Assembly (NCBI RefSeq): GCF_023053635.1
Contig: NC_086185.1
Coordinates: 6,295,001-6,359,000, forward strand
Direction of reading: 5' to 3'
DNA length: 64,000 nt
Source: Elgaria multicarinata webbii
Taxonomy: Eukaryota > Chordata > Lepidosauria > Squamata > Anguidae
Shown piece after piece: positions 31,078 through 45,468 of this stretch (positions are counted from its first letter, which is position 1; each line of letters opens with the position of its first letter). Under the pieces are notes generated by a model. That model was not told the DNA's origin. It searched no databases and saw only the letters and a list, made by a program, of their open reading frames with translations. The position numbers and the translations under genes were made by a program.

Positions 31078-31500
31078 GGCCCTATTCACATGATCGTGGC
31101 GGGGTGCGGGTCAGGGGAACTACACTGTAGAGAGGGATTAAGAAAACCGCATCTCTACATGACCACAGCACAACGCAGAGCAGTATGGTTCCTTTACCTA
31201 TTGACACAGCATGGTTTCCAAGGTGCCCTCCCACTGCAGTGGCCACATATCCCAGCAGCCACCACAGAGGGAACCAGGTTGTGCCAACAGTCACTATGTG
31301 ATGGTGACCATAGAGTTTGGCCACGTGTGCTAGAGCGTCACCGGACGTCCCAGACACTCTAGGTGGCCATGTCCATGGTTGCTGCTTTTTTTCAACAGAA
31401 CACTGGGATTCATCCACAGAGCACCTCACAGATGCCATATAATTAGCACCTCTGGGCTAATTACCCCACATTCCTGAACATGACCCACAGTGGGTTAGTT
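31078..31500. mobile_element. Probable TIR DNA element
   Basis: Left end ggccctattcacatgatcg and right end acatgtgaactcagcc are imperfect reverse complements; no coding capacity. Confidence 0.45.
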
Positions 31501-31591
31501 TTACATGTGAACTCAGCCAATGAATCCTCTCACAAAATACCATCAATTCCCTATAAAAATGATTGTCTTGTCTTCAGCTTAATTTGGCAAA

Positions 31592-31945
31592 GAGCCTGTT
31601 CACAGAACACACTAACACACATTCAGTGATTGAGTGTGGTTATTTTGAACCGTAGATTGTTCGAACCACGGATTATTGTGTTGTCTAAACACAGCCAGGG
31701 TGGCTTGTTAACCACGCAGTGTGGCTTAATATTTTCCCAAACAGGCCACCTTGAGAACCCATAGTTGGTTGTTGAGTGGGTCAGGCTGATCAACAAGCCA
31801 CAATGACTGCATTCAGACAACATGATAACCCACCCTGCAGAAAACATGCTGCTTTCAGACAACATGGTTCAACAAACAGGCCACAGTTTAAAACAACCCA
31901 CACTCAAGCACCGAGCGTGGGTTAGCGTGTTGTGTGAACAGCTCC
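31592..31945. mobile_element. TIR element, GAGCCTGTTCACA family
   Basis: Left end gagcctgttcacagaacaca, right end tgttgtgtgaacagctcc, with inverted arms that extend inward (gattgagtgtgg and its complement). Related, less complete copies lie at about 43690-43990 and 60640-60895. Confidence 0.65.
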
Positions 31946-32725
31946 AAAGTAGGAGCAACACTGACTTCATTAAGGCATGAAACAATGCTCACAAATGTTC
32001 AATCAGCGCATTCGTTCCCAATGTGCTACTCCCTGCCTTAGAAAGCACCATTGTATTGAACATACAACTGAATACTTCCTGGAAGGCCGTGACGTAGAGG
32101 AGACCAAAATATATAGTCCGATCACTCCTTAAAGGAGAAATGTATCAGTTTGTTTTATATTCTTAGGAAGTGCCTTTTACAGAGCTAGACCATGGTTCTA
32201 TTTAGCTCTGCATTGTCTCCACAGACAGGCAACGGATCGCCAGGAATTCAGGCAAGGGTCTCCCAGATCCACCTGGAGATGCTGGGAATTGAACCTGGGA
32301 CGTTTTGCATTCAAAGCAGGGGCTCAGAAGCTGAGCCATGGCCCTTCCCCAAGGCATGTGTGTCTTGTCTATGAAATATGTGTTGCATTTAGATTTGTAA
32401 CTGCGTTGGCTAATAGCACTGGAAGAAATAGGAGAAGCAGCCCTAAGACTCGTTGCGCCAGCACAGAAGAACTTAGGGCGGGACTTGAGAACAGCTCATC
32501 TGGTGCAATGTGGGCAACATCTGACACCAGTGTCGCGTACATTTCGGCCTGGGGTACGGGCATTACACTTTGGTTCTGAGGGTTAACAATCAAGCCTCGT
32601 ATTAATAAATAAAATAAAATACACAAGGTGTCAGGGAAATAAAACAGAGATGAAGTGGGTTATAAATAGTACTGGGGACCAGGAGAAGCCACTTTGCTCA
32701 ACAAAGCGACACTTCGTGTCCTCTT

Positions 32726-33096
32726 CTAAGAAAGCTGAAACATGCCAAAGTATGTATTTCCATGGTTGTAATTCACTCTTGCGGAGTCCGTCACATTCAC
32801 AAAGACGGTGTGGCCTGGCTGAAGCTCAACAACTCTCCCGAGATGAATCGACTGCAGGCCGCACAGGTCTTCCGAACTTCTGTGAGTTCCCACGCCTTTC
32901 AACAACAGCTGATCCGACTCGGACGGCAGGTTCAGATACACGTAGACGCTGAACGGCGTGCGCGGCACCAGGTTGGTGCAAAAGGCAACCTGGGAGTAGA
33001 TGTAGTAGCGTCCACCTTCAGCGACCTTGAATTTCCCATCTTGGTAGGAGAACGCGTCATCCATCGGACCGTATATGGCATTCTGCCACTGCAAAA
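32726..33096 (-). CDS. CD40LG: CD40LG exon 5: TNF homology domain
   Basis: 371 nt from after cccacag to TAG. It encodes VLQWQNAIYGPMDDAFSY, GRYYIYSQVAFC, SVYVYLNLPSESDQLLLKG, CGLQSIHLGRVVELQPGH, VFVNVTDSARVNYNHGNTYF and GMFQLS. This is the beta-sandwich of a TNF ligand with its conserved Cys pair and N-glycosylation sequon. Confidence 0.97.
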
Positions 33097-36000
33097 CTGT
33101 GGGAAAGAATAGACTGTTTAAGAACCATTCTGTCTGGTAATACGGCATAAGATCAGGGGTTCATCTAACTCAGCAGTGTCATGACCTCTGGCCTTCCAGT
33201 GTGCCGCAGAGGATTCTGATGAGGTTGAGGTAGAGGCTCCTCCCTCAGGGGTTGAACAATCGCCACCTTATTCAGGACCCTGCCAGCCAAGAGCACAGCT
33301 TGTCCGTTGTTCTCTAGCTCAGAGAATGAGTCCCTGGCAGAACCTCCATCTCCCCAGTCTCACAAAAACCTCAGGCTATCAGATGAGGGCCCTTTTATAA
33401 TCCACTCAGCTCCCCCAGGAGGTGCAGAGATGATCACACTACAGGTCTTGTCAGCCTACATAAGGCTTTAGTTGGCTTTAGCTATCTGCTGAGACAACAT
33501 CCTCCTATAGTTCTAGTAGGAGAACATTCCAGCCAGCAGGACCCACTTGGAACTGCCCAAGGTGCTGGTTTCCTCCTGCCTTGGTCTGCCTTCCTACTTG
33601 GATTTTGCTACCAGCTTCCCCTGAGGGCCTCAAGGGACCACAGAAGGAGACAAGCACCGGAATGATATTCCCAGGGATACAATGTGTTGGATCCAGACAT
33701 AGGCATGTGCAACTGGCCTGGTGGAAGAAGACTCCCCAATGTCAGACATAGCCCTTCCAACCCCTGAAAATGCTATTCAGGGGCCCTCTGAATGGGATGA
33801 GCTGTGGTGTGTGGGAGAGGAGTGGATCCATGGAAAACAGGCAGAGACACCTTCCATGAGCTGAACTCTTCCATTCACGGAAGGCAGATCCTGCACCCTA
33901 CACAATATTTATGCACTGCCTGATAACAGAAAGTTCTCTGGGTTAAAACCATAAAATATACAATACCTTACAGACAAATATAATATAAACATAAAAGCTA
34001 AAACAGAATCCAAAGAGCAGCAGGAAGGAAAACCACAGTAAAACGATTGACAGGGAATAACAGTAGTGCAAAAGATCTAAAAAGCATGTAACATTTTTAA
34101 GACCCAAAGGAGCACAATGTAGGCTTTCCATAACTGGGAGTCACCACTAAAAAGGCGCTTTCTCTGCCAAGGCAGATACTAGTTGAAATTTGTGCCTATC
34201 TCGTGTTCATATTTACCCTAGAGGGGCCCCAATCCAGATCTTTAAAGCCCTCCTGCCCCCATGCTAGTGGCCTGATCTGAACTGGGGGCCCTGCAATTTA
34301 CCTACTCTAGAGTAAAATTAAAAACACAGCTGCTAGATTTAGATGTATAGCCATGTCTACTTTGGTCGTTAGTTGCTTATTGTGCCACTGGTTACAGAAA
34401 TGAAACTATTTTCAGGAGCTCAGTGGCCAAGTTCCTCATTAACTGCTGCTCCCATATTTGATGCTGAGTTGAAGCCGTGAAGGAATTTTCGAAGGACAGC
34501 AGCGGAAAGGAGCAACTCCCTTTGCCATTTCCGTTCACTAATCTCGCATTGCCTTCTGTGGTTGTAGATGACATGACAGACTCACAGACCCTCAGGCCTC
34601 ACCTTTCCTGCTGTCCTTCAAGCCTGCCAGGTGAATGGCGGCAGCTGGTTTCTTATCCCCTAAAATAAAATAAAATAAAAGTCTTTATTTGCTTTGTCCG
34701 TGTTCAGTTAGTCCAACCCAGGTGTGCAGAACCTCTTACAGTCCGAGGGCCAAATTCCATTTTAGGGGAGCTGTCAGGGGCCATGGGGGCGGGGCCAGAG
34801 GCAGAAGGGGCGGGGCAAAGATGCAGAAGTATTTTAGCTTCAAGCCCTTCCAGCCTTAGGAGAGGCATTTCAACCATTGAGAACGGGGGAAATGCACAAA
34901 AGCAGAGAAGCCACCCAGTGACCGGTGGTTGGAGAAAGGCAGGATGGGACCAGGGAGACCCCGGAGGGTTGAATCTGGCCCACAGATCTGAGGTTAGGCA
35001 CACCGGAGTCTAACACATTTCACCAAACCATTGTAGATGCTAAAGGAAGTTCACTTTGGCTCTGTGTAATCCAGGACCTTAACGGCTGAGACACTAAGGA
35101 TGGTCTAGGGGGGAAAGGAAGAAGAAAACTCCCTGGCTGAAAAAAAAAAGATGTATTTGAAGCCTCAAGACATTCCAGAAAACCCTTCCTTGGGGGCATA
35201 TTTTCAACAATGATTCACCCATGCAAGGGATGCTACAGTGAGGCGGGTTCATAGGCAAGCGTGAAAGGCTGGGGCATAGAGCAAGAGAGAGAGAGCAGCA
35301 TAAATGAGCCTTTCCCAACACATCTGGAGGATACCCTTCCCCAACCTGGTACTCTCCAGATGTGGTGGACTATAATCAGAGCTGGCATCACGGGTAGGCA
35401 TGGTTGGGCACCTCCTGAGGAGACAAATGCCCCCCCACACACCCGTTGCTACTCATCTTCATCATTGCAACTGAGGAGGTGACCATAGTGGTGAAAAGGT
35501 AGACTCACTGACAGAGAGGGCCCATGGAAGGTGCTTTGCCATGGAAGGTGCTTTGCTCAAGAACCATGGAGCCAGCACTGACTAAAACTCCCATCATCTC
35601 CACCCAGCTGGCTGGGGTTTATGGACTGAGCAGGGGGTTGGACTCGATGGCCTTATAGGCCCCTCCCAACTCTAGTATTCTATGATTCTATGGGAGTTGT
35701 AGTCCAATGCACCTGGAGAGCACAAGGGTGGGAAAGGCTGAGCTAAAGGCTGGAAACACCTTGAGGGTCTCTCTCCCTCTCGGGTTCTGATGTGGGTGTA
35801 GCAGATCTCCTGGGAGTGCCTCCACTTCTGCTCTGCTTGTATATTTGCCAACGAAGGCAGTGTCACAAAAACACCATTAACTCTCCAATGGCAGAGTGGG
35901 GAGTGCGCAGCACTGGTGTCAGAAGTAGCCTCTCCGGGAAGGGAGGCGGGCGCAACAATAGAGCATTGCCAGATGTCTTAAAGACAAACTTGGATGCAAC

Positions 36001-39000
36001 AACTCATCCACCGTCCAGTACACCGTCTTGTGTACTCATCCATGGCCAGTGCTGGCAAGGCACTCTCCATGGGCCCCTTCCCGCAGTGGGTCTACCTCTT
36101 CACCGCCATTATTACCAGCTGCTCTGGCTCCTTCTCCTCCTCTTCCTCCTCATTGTTAGTCCTTGTTGGCTTGGACAGGCAGAGAGCCGGGAACAAGGAG
36201 GGTGTGGCATCTCCTGCTCCTCCTCACCACCAAAGAGTGAGAGGTGGGTGAACAAACAGGTCGCAATGCTGAAGAAGAATAGCAGCTCCACAGCTTCTCC
36301 TATCAGCTGGGTTTTGCACCCTCAGCAGGTGCCCAACCAGACCTACTCTTGGCGCCAACTTCGGCTGCCCACATCAAAGGGCAGAAGTACACGGAGCATC
36401 TTTTCTGAGCAATTCATTCCAAGTTCCACTCTCCTTACCTAACTTCTGACTTTAAAAAAAAACCCATCCCAAAATCATTTCTCCTCCTTTTTGTCGCGGA
36501 GGTTTTAAAGATGCCACCTCTGCTCCAATCCCTCAAGACTTGTATTTTTTGACTGCCTCCTTTTTATTGAAACATTCCCTCCAGCGGTCATTAACGTACC
36601 TTTTTGCATGGCAATGGGACTTTCTTGTGGAACCTAGAACAATTTTTGAAGAGAAAAAAGGTATTATTAAAAGCATGATAGCATCTGTGCAATACACATG
36701 TCCCCAGTGATCCAAAGTGCCCACTGGCAGTACGTAGTCTTTGTGGGAAACCCATATATGCATTCCTTGATGTCTACTTGATGTCTATCAACATCAAGCA
36801 GAGGTGCAAAAATGAGCTATCTCACAACCAAAATAATGAAGAGTCTTGTGGCACCTTAAAGCCCTACAAGTTTATCCTGGTATATACTTCTGTGGACGCT
36901 ATCCACTTCATCAGATGCATGGAGGCTTAATCTCAAAGTGGCAGATCTATATGTGCATGCCGAGAAGGGAGAGACATCACCTCTATTGTTAGAGGAAACC
37001 GAAATGCAGAAAGTACAGACAGTGATAATTACTTAACAGTTGCCATTCTCAAAAGGTGGTTGAGTGATAGTGCAGACACCATCGCAAGGGTGAGTCAAAT
37101 AACATATCTAGTGTGATTAAAACAAACCACGACCCTTTGCCCTTATTCAAACCACAGGGAATAGAGTTGAATCTCTTGATGAATTGTACTTCAGCAATTT
37201 CGCATTGATATTCGTCTTTGAAGCTCCTTTGTTCAAGAATGGCCCTTAGGGTCATTGACAGAGTTGAAATGTCCCCAGAGTGGTTTCTGAACACGGCTGT
37301 TCCTGATGGCAAATTTGGTTCCATTTATTCTTTGGCATAACGATAAGGTCAGCGGTTTGAATCAGAACAAAGGTATGTGTGCATTTTTACTCCAGGAACC
37401 AGGAAAACTTCATTTCCTTCCCTTCAAAGCCTGCTGTGACCTTGCCCCAATCTTAACTTTGTGAACTCATATCCTGAGATATCTCTGCTTGGGACTTCTG
37501 CTTGTCCGTTTCCACCAACCTCGGTTCATAGAATCATAGAATCAAAGACTAGCAGAGTCGGAAGGGGCCTAAAAGGCCATCCAGTCCAACCCCCTGCTCA
37601 ATGCAGGGATCCACCTTAAAGCATCCCTGACAGATGGTTGTCCAGCTGCCTCTTGAAGGCCTCTAGTGTGGAAGAGCCCACAACCTCCCTAGGTAACTGA
37701 TTCCATTGCTGCACTGCTCTAACAGTCAGGAAGTTTTTCCTGATGTCCAGCTGGAACCTGGCTTCCTTTATCCAAGGTTATCCAAGGTTCCCTGCAGGGC
37801 CGGCTCTACCATTAGGTAGAACGTGGCAGTTGCCTCAGGTAGCAGATACTGAGAGACAGCAGTGAAGTGTTGGAGGAGGAGAGAGCTGCGTGCCACGCAA
37901 TCTGCCCTGCTTCCCCTAAGCTAGCCTGCTGCCTTCAGGCGTGGCAGAGGAAGGCGGTCCCCTTGCCAGTGGCAAAAGAAGGCTCAACGGCTAGGCCAGT
38001 CAGCTTTCGTACATGGAGTGGGAGAGAGGCCACCTTGCTGGCTCTGGGCCTCTTGCCTTCCTCCCCTGTTGTTCCTTTCTGCCTGTATGGGCCTAGTGTC
38101 GAAGGTGGGCATAGTTAGACACTTGCTGAGGGCCTACACCCCAGGAGGGGCCCACTGGAGTTGCTTCTCTTCACGGTTGCTTGTCCACCTTCCTCTCACT
38201 CTGGCCCAGGTAATGGTGGTGTTGAGGAGGAGGAGGAGGAGGAGGAGGAGGAGGAGAGGAGGTCCCACTGCCTCCTTGGTCCCTGCCTCTCTGCCTCTCA
38301 AGCAAGCAAGTGGGAGCAATGACAAGAAAGAGGGGCAACAGCAGCTGGTGACAATAGTGGTGAGAAGATAGCGTCACTGAGGGAGGGGGCCATTTGGAGT
38401 ATCTTGCCCAAGCCCGCCCCGCCCCTGGAAACCTGGAGCCAGCCCCGTGGAACCAAGTTCCTCTGCTGCTCTAATGAAGAGATGATCTCCGTGTGAATCA
38501 AAAGAGTTTTCCGCCCCCCCCCAACCCAACTTGAGTGCATGCTTTCCTACGCTTTGCACTCCTTTCTCTTGCTGGCTGCAAAAGCCCTTCCTTCTCGAAG
38601 GCTACCCTGGCGGAATTAACTGCTTACACATCAGATTTTCAAAGTGAAAAAGAAAAGAAAAGCACTTGCTCTTCTTAGTTTTGCATGGTCAAAATGCTGG
38701 GACAGGAAAGCCTGTATTTAGTAAGAAGTACAGGAATGACTTACAAGCGCAAGTAAAATGAGGGCGCGAAAACGCAACCACCGACTTCTAAGAAGCAAAT
38801 GCAGCATAGCTGGTTTCCACGGTCGTTGCCACCGCTAAAATTAAAGTTACCAATGTTTTCACGTTGTCAGGGCTCCTGTGACTTATCATCTGCCTGGTTG
38901 GCATACATTCAATTTGTCTCCATGCCAGGCAAAGCTTCCTGGCAGTGAAATCTTCTACATGTCTACCACGGCCGGCCCTACCATTAAGCAGGGTGAGGCG

Positions 39001-41091
39001 CTTGCCTCGGGTGGCTTGCTGGTATGGAGGGGGCAATATGTATGTCATCTCCCTCTGTTGGAGGACGAAGCTGTTTGTATATATGTATTTTTTTACGATA
39101 TATTTTTTGTTCTGTTTTATTAATATTCACAATAAAAAAAGGGGGGGGGGAGAAGGGGAAAGGCCAAGCTTGGAGAGCGAGCAACTGGTGGAGAATGAAT
39201 CCAGAGAATCTGGACTGGTCTCAAAGCTTTTCATTATCCCATCATCTCTTGTTACATCACACTAGAGAGCAATCAAAAGGTGCTAAGATCAGTTCAGCCA
39301 TGGACGGAACAACCACCCCCTCAGTGACTGGTCCCATTAAATTTTTCTGGCCTTATTCCCTATTCGCAGATCCATCAGACAAATTCGTAACGGGTTTACC
39401 TTGCTCGTGACATCCTGTAGATCTTGGAAGGTTTTCAAAACCTTTCTACAATCCAGAAAAGTATCATCAGGATCTTGTGGCTTCCGACATTTCTGCAGTC
39501 TTTTGAGGAACACGAAATCTTCATGTAAACCCATTTCATCTCCCACCTGACAAAAGGGATAACCAGGGAAATTCAATCTGTTGTTGGACATCAAAGTGAG
39601 GGCTGAAACCTTCAATCGATGGGGCAATTAGATTGGCCTTCCCTCTGGATGTGTTGGGATTACATCTGCCATCATCCCCAACCAGTCCAACACATCTGGA
39701 GTGCAACAGATTGGGGACACCTGGGCTAAAAGAAGCAATTAACAATGGATTTAAAAGAGATCCCCAATTAATTGACCCTTAACCATCTTTAGTATGAGTT
39801 TTCCCCTTCTATTCTGACACATACCTTTTTCTTCAAAAGCGTTATTTTTATCACCTGAAGATTTACGTGCCTTGAATCGACTAATTAATCAGTTAAAAAT
39901 ACCCCAACTCATTGGCTAAGATTTTTTTTAGCTGGGTGACAGCCCCTAATCTAGAGATAAGCAACCTGGTGCACTCCAGGTGTTTTGGACTACAGCTTCC
40001 ATAAACCCCAACCAGCATGGCCTATTCAGTAGAATTTTAGAATATTTTTAGTATGTTTTTAGGATGCTTTTAGGATGTTTTTAAACAGTGTATGCCATGT
40101 TTTTAATCAGTATTTTGTGTATTCTATGCTTCTTGTTGTTCCCTGCCTTGATCCAGTCGGAGAGGCGGGTAAGAAATATTATTGTAGTGCAAAACATCTG
40201 CAGGACACCAGGTTGCCTACCCCAGCAAATACGTAATAATAATTTGTAATAAAACTTGAATTATAAGAAAATCTGAAGTTTATCATTTAAGAATAAAACG
40301 AATGGATGAATGTTGTGTTAGGTAAGTTACCCTAACACCCACTCACCCTGGTCCAATTCTAAAAAGTTTTTTTATTATTATTATTTTACTAATTTTTTAA
40401 GAAGAGTCAAATCCACCTCCTCTAAAGGACTTCTGTACAAACTCTGGACAATCCAACTGATGAGCAAGCTGTGGGCAGACCCCAACAAGAGTTTACCCGT
40501 CACCACCCTGAATTGAATAAATTGACTGGATCCAGATTTACAGCAAATCTTTTGAAAGCAGTGGAACCACATAGTCCCATTGATTTCAAAGTCTAGATAA
40601 AACGCAACAGCCTGAAGCACACTCTGGGTTGGGTTGTGGCCAGTGAACATTCCTTGTTACTGCTAGGATTAGGATTCCATCTTGCAAATAGATGAGTTTT
40701 CAGAAGCCAAGGAGGTTGTTTTATTCGCTATGTTTGTATCCTGCCCCATCTCCAAGGAGAGGGGGGCAGGATACGCAGTCTTCTTCCACAATGACGTTCA
40801 GATGTAGGGTAGGCTGAATGAAAGTGACTTGATGAAGGGTCACCCAGGAACTATCCATTTCATGGTCTGGTCATGCTCTAAATGACTGTGCCTTGGAATG
40901 ATTAGTCATGGAACTGACCCTGGATTTAATCGTGTGTGGTGCCCAGGGCCTGGCATGTAATGTAACTGTTGAAACTCTGACTGGGAACGGTGACCACAGT
41001 GCTATCAACTTCAACATCGTTGTCAGTGGAAAGTTGTCAAGGGAGCCTAACTGTCCAGAGCGCTTTGGCTATGGGGCGGTATACAAATGTA

Positions 41092-41134
<43 letters not shown>

Positions 41135-42282
41135 GGATTGGTACCACCAACTACACAAGGATGCCAGCATGTTTAACAGGCAGAGTCAAGAGAGCTATAA
41201 AAGGCAAGAAGTCTTCCTTCAGAAAATGGAAGTCTTGCCCAAATGAGAACAAAAGGAAGCCCAAATTCTGTAAAAACAAGTGTAAGTTGATGATAAAGTG
41301 AGCACACGCAAACAAAGACCTTTGGGGCGATATTGCTAAAAAATACCCCAAAATCCATAAGACCAAGAATAAACATGTCTTTAAATACATCAGAAGTAGC
41401 AACCTGTTAAAGAAGAGGAAGCAGTGAATAGAAATAGATGGACAGTTCTCAAAAAATGGAAGTAAGGTCTCCCAATGATTTCTATTAGGGCTATTTCTAT
41501 TTAACATGCATACAAATTACTCAAACTTCAGAGTGAGCAGTGAAGAGGCAACACTTAACACCCAATATTGTGGAAGGCAAAAAAACTCAAACTGGGTCTG
41601 TGAAGAGCTGTTTGCTATTTTGCTAGTATAGTATTCTTTTTAAAAACTGTGTTGTGTTTGATTCTTTCAGCAATTTGTAATCCGCTTAGAGAACATTTGT
41701 CATTGAGTGGACTTAAAATACAACAAACAAACAAAATAAGAGCTTCTCCCATCCCACCCAAATCTCTCCAATAGGCGAATGGACACTAGAAAAAGCACTC
41801 TGGTTGGGGATGGTGGGCATTGTAGTCCAAGCCCTCTAGAGGGCAACAGGTTGGGGAAATTCTATAAAACCTTATACTTTGTTTTCATGCTTTTAAGCTA
41901 AATGAACTGCCTACTATATTTGTTATAAGCCTTATTCCAATAACGTTTTCTTTCTAATTTTTGTATGTTTATAACAAATGAAAAATGGTTAGTGAAGGTC
42001 AATATAAATGCATGTAATGTCATACACTTGGGGGAGGGATAAAATTTCACATGTACACAGATGAGATCTGTGACTAGCTAAGAAATAATTCTTTAGGTCC
42101 TATTATAATATTTTGGTCCTGCTATGGCGTGATAATATGAATTTCCAAATAAATAGTGGAAGAAAGGAACCCTTTCTGGGCACCGTCATTTCAGCAATGA
42201 GGTTAACGCCAGTGATCAGAAAGATAATAGAAAATGAATAAATTAGCATTATGAAAGAGCTCCGGTGCTATTTCATTTGTGG

Positions 42283-42344
<62 letters not shown>

Positions 42345-45300
42345 TGGAAAAAGTATTTTAGCATGGATTCAAAGCTTTATTTTTAAAAAGCGAAATAAAC
42401 AGGGTGCTAAAATGGCGCCCCTGCAAAGCTGATTGTGAATTTGTGCAGAGCTTCAAATGGCTGTGCAAGTGAACTGGGCCGTCCTCACGAAAGCGGCGAT
42501 GTCACGCCCACTGGGGTGGATGGAGCATAACAGGATAAGCAAATAGAAAAAGTGAAATATCCCTGTAGAAAGTCAGGCACAATTCCGCTTGTAGCTTACA
42601 GCAGAAGAACAATGATTATGAACGTCAGGAGACAGATGACCACCACCAAGGGAAGTTCAGCGAAAACCTTGACCCTGGTGTGTGGTGGCAATGATAAAGG
42701 AAAATTCCACATTGGGGATTATTAAGAAAGAGATCGAAAAGCAGCCAACACCTAAATGCCTTTCATAAAAAAAAGGGGGGGCTTGATCCAGATGTGGCCA
42801 TAATTAGAATAGTCTCATTGAAATCAATGGGACTTGAATTGGTCATGACTCACTTAAACTCCATTGATTTCATTGGGTCTACTCCAAGAAAGATTAAAGC
42901 TGGATCTAATCCTTGTATTTGGAAGGGGGTGAAGCAACTCCCCTGTGAGAGAAGTTTACAAAGTTTTGGGCTCTTTGGGTTAGAATAAGGGAAAGTAAAG
43001 GCAGGCAGGATAAAATACTAGAACACAAGTTCTCCCCATAAAGCTGAATGGTGGGAGATTCAGGACAGAAAAAAGATGGACTTCTTCTTTCGGTGCATGG
43101 TTAAACTATGGTGGATTTTACGACCAAGTGGCTTTCAAAGGGGATGAGGCACGTTCAAGGAGAAAGGTTATCCACGGCTACTAGTCATGATGGCTGTACA
43201 GAAGAACTATCAGAACTGAGGATCTATGTCAGGGTGCCACTACACTCCTATCTGGAGGCAGCTGGTTGGCCACTGTGTGAACAGAGTGCTGGATTAGATA
43301 GACCCTTGGTCTAATCTAGTATGGGTCTTTGTAAGTTCTTATGAGAATCCTGTTGCCTTCACGTCCTGCAGGGGGGCTTCTTTGCACCCTCCGAAACGTC
43401 GATCCAGGGGGTCAGCACACCCTCCAAAATGGTGTGTGGTGTGGTACTGTGGGTTGCAGCTGAAGAAGAAGGAAAGGGCTGGAGGGATGTGGAGATGCAA
43501 ACTGCTCCTCTCACCTTACGAAAACACACAGTTATCCTCTCCTATCCACACAATAGGCTCTTTGCATCGAAGCCATTCTAGATTGCATCACCTAAACCAT
43601 GTTCCTCAAATAAACGTTATCCATTCTTCTCTCACAAAAGGTGTTCTGCAACCAACCCACAGGCTGTCACACAACTTCAGCCCCTTGATCATTATTGTTG
43701 AACAGTGGCTTGTTTGTTGAACCGTGGGTTGGTGGGTTGCCTGAACCCAGGACATTTTTTTGCAGGGTGGCTTGTTAACCAGCCTGAATAACCCAACAAC
43801 AAAACATGGGTTCTCAAGGTGGCTTGTTGGAGAAAAATAAGCCACACTGCATGGTTAGCAAACAACCCTACAGAAAATGTCCTCAGTTCAGACAACACAC
43901 TAACCCATGGTGCAACAAACAACCCAGGCTCCTACAAACAACCCACACTCAACCATTGAATGTGGGCTACTGTGTTCCGTGAATGCAGTGTGATGACATT
44001 TGCATGAAATCTCTGCTTTTACCCTGACAAGCAAGCAATCAGTTGTGCTATTGTAGAAAATCGGCTGTTGCCAAAATGGTTGGTTTTAAAGCCACCTTTT
44101 CCTCTATCTCCAACAGACAGAAACTCATCCCTGCTGGATGAGTCCAAGGCCACAGCTAGACCTAACGTTTATCCTAGGATCATCCAGGGTTCGCCCCTGC
44201 CTGAGCACTGGATCCCCTGTGTGTCACCTAGATGAACAAGTTTGACTCCAGGATGATCCAGGGATAAACCTTAAGTCTAGCTATGGCCCAAGTGTCCATC
44301 AAGACCACAGTGCCCAACATGGTTCCACTCCAGTGGTATCTACTTTTTGTCAATCCTATGATTATTAGCCCCAAAGTAACATTACCCTGTGGCCCCTTAG
44401 AAAGGACATGGGGATGTTGCATGTGAAGTTCGTTAAGAGTTGATTTCTCGCACAGCTTTGGGAGGTGGTTTTCATTGGACAGGGCAGGAAAGGGTTAAAA
44501 CACCTGTGTACTGTGGACCAGATCCTGTTCCCTCCACCCACTGCCCCCATGCCTGCTGCTAATAGGTGTTTTTTTAAAAGATTTAAGTTAAGACAAATTA
44601 CCTGTTTAGCATCATGTGTAGCTTGTACCTAATAGCCATTGATAGAACTCATCTTCCGTTTGTCCAATCCTTTCTCAAACTACCCCAGCAAGTCATTGTC
44701 CCTACATTTTGCAGCAGCCAATTCCATAAACTAATGATCCATAGGGTGAAAAAATACATTCTCTAAGTCCATCCGGAATCTACCACCAATCAGTCTCATC
44801 CGATGGACCCAAATTGTCATTTTACGAGAGAGGGAGGAAAAACGTCTCCGTATCCATTTTCTCCATACTATGCATCATTTTAAAAGCCTCTATCACCGCC
44901 CCCTGGCTTTAATTTCCTGTCTTTCCCCACTCCCTGAAAAATAAAAAAGTCCCAAATACTTTAGCCCAGGGAATGGCAGATTCCAAATTTGCAATGTGTG
45001 TGTGTGTGTGTTTTTATAACAATCCCCAAGATCTGCTAAGCAGACCCTGGTGCAAAGGACGTACATTTAGGATCTAAAAAATTCTGAGCCCAGGGATTTG
45101 TTCTGCTTATTAGAAGCAAACACAGTCCTTCCACAGAAAAATCCATGTCTGGTTTTATCAAGCATTCTTCATTTCAGCAATATGATGTAGGATGGAGTTG
45201 CTGTTTTCATTAAACAACAGCCAGTCAGAAATCCTTGTCACTCTACTTCTAATTATTCAGAGCCATCAGTGCTGCCCATATCATCATCAACTAATTTCTA

Positions 45301-45437
45301 TTCCACCCAATAGCCAAAGCTATTGTACAACTTATTTAATTTGTCTCACTATTATCTCTGATCAAGCAGGTTGTTAATGTTTCTGAAGCACAATGAATTC
45401 CAGCAAAACTTATTCAAGCAACAGGATCAGGGCATGA

Positions 45438-45468
<31 letters not shown>

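Larger units (their letters stand above)
30447..32725. other. Region between convergent ARHGEF6 and CD40LG
   Basis: No gene seen. AT-rich non-repetitive DNA at 30450-31040 with several reversed AATAAA words (for example 30649-30654) that could end CD40LG. Then two TIR-type elements (about 31078-31500 and 31592-31945) and a reversed tRNA-SINE remnant (about 32262-32345). The CD40LG 3' UTR must occupy part of this. Confidence 0.6.

Noticed and set aside
35792-36442. 216-codon open frame in CD40LG intron 3
   Set aside because: Low-complexity Ser/Leu-rich translation with no recognisable domain; it overlaps repeat-like sequence and is antisense to CD40LG.
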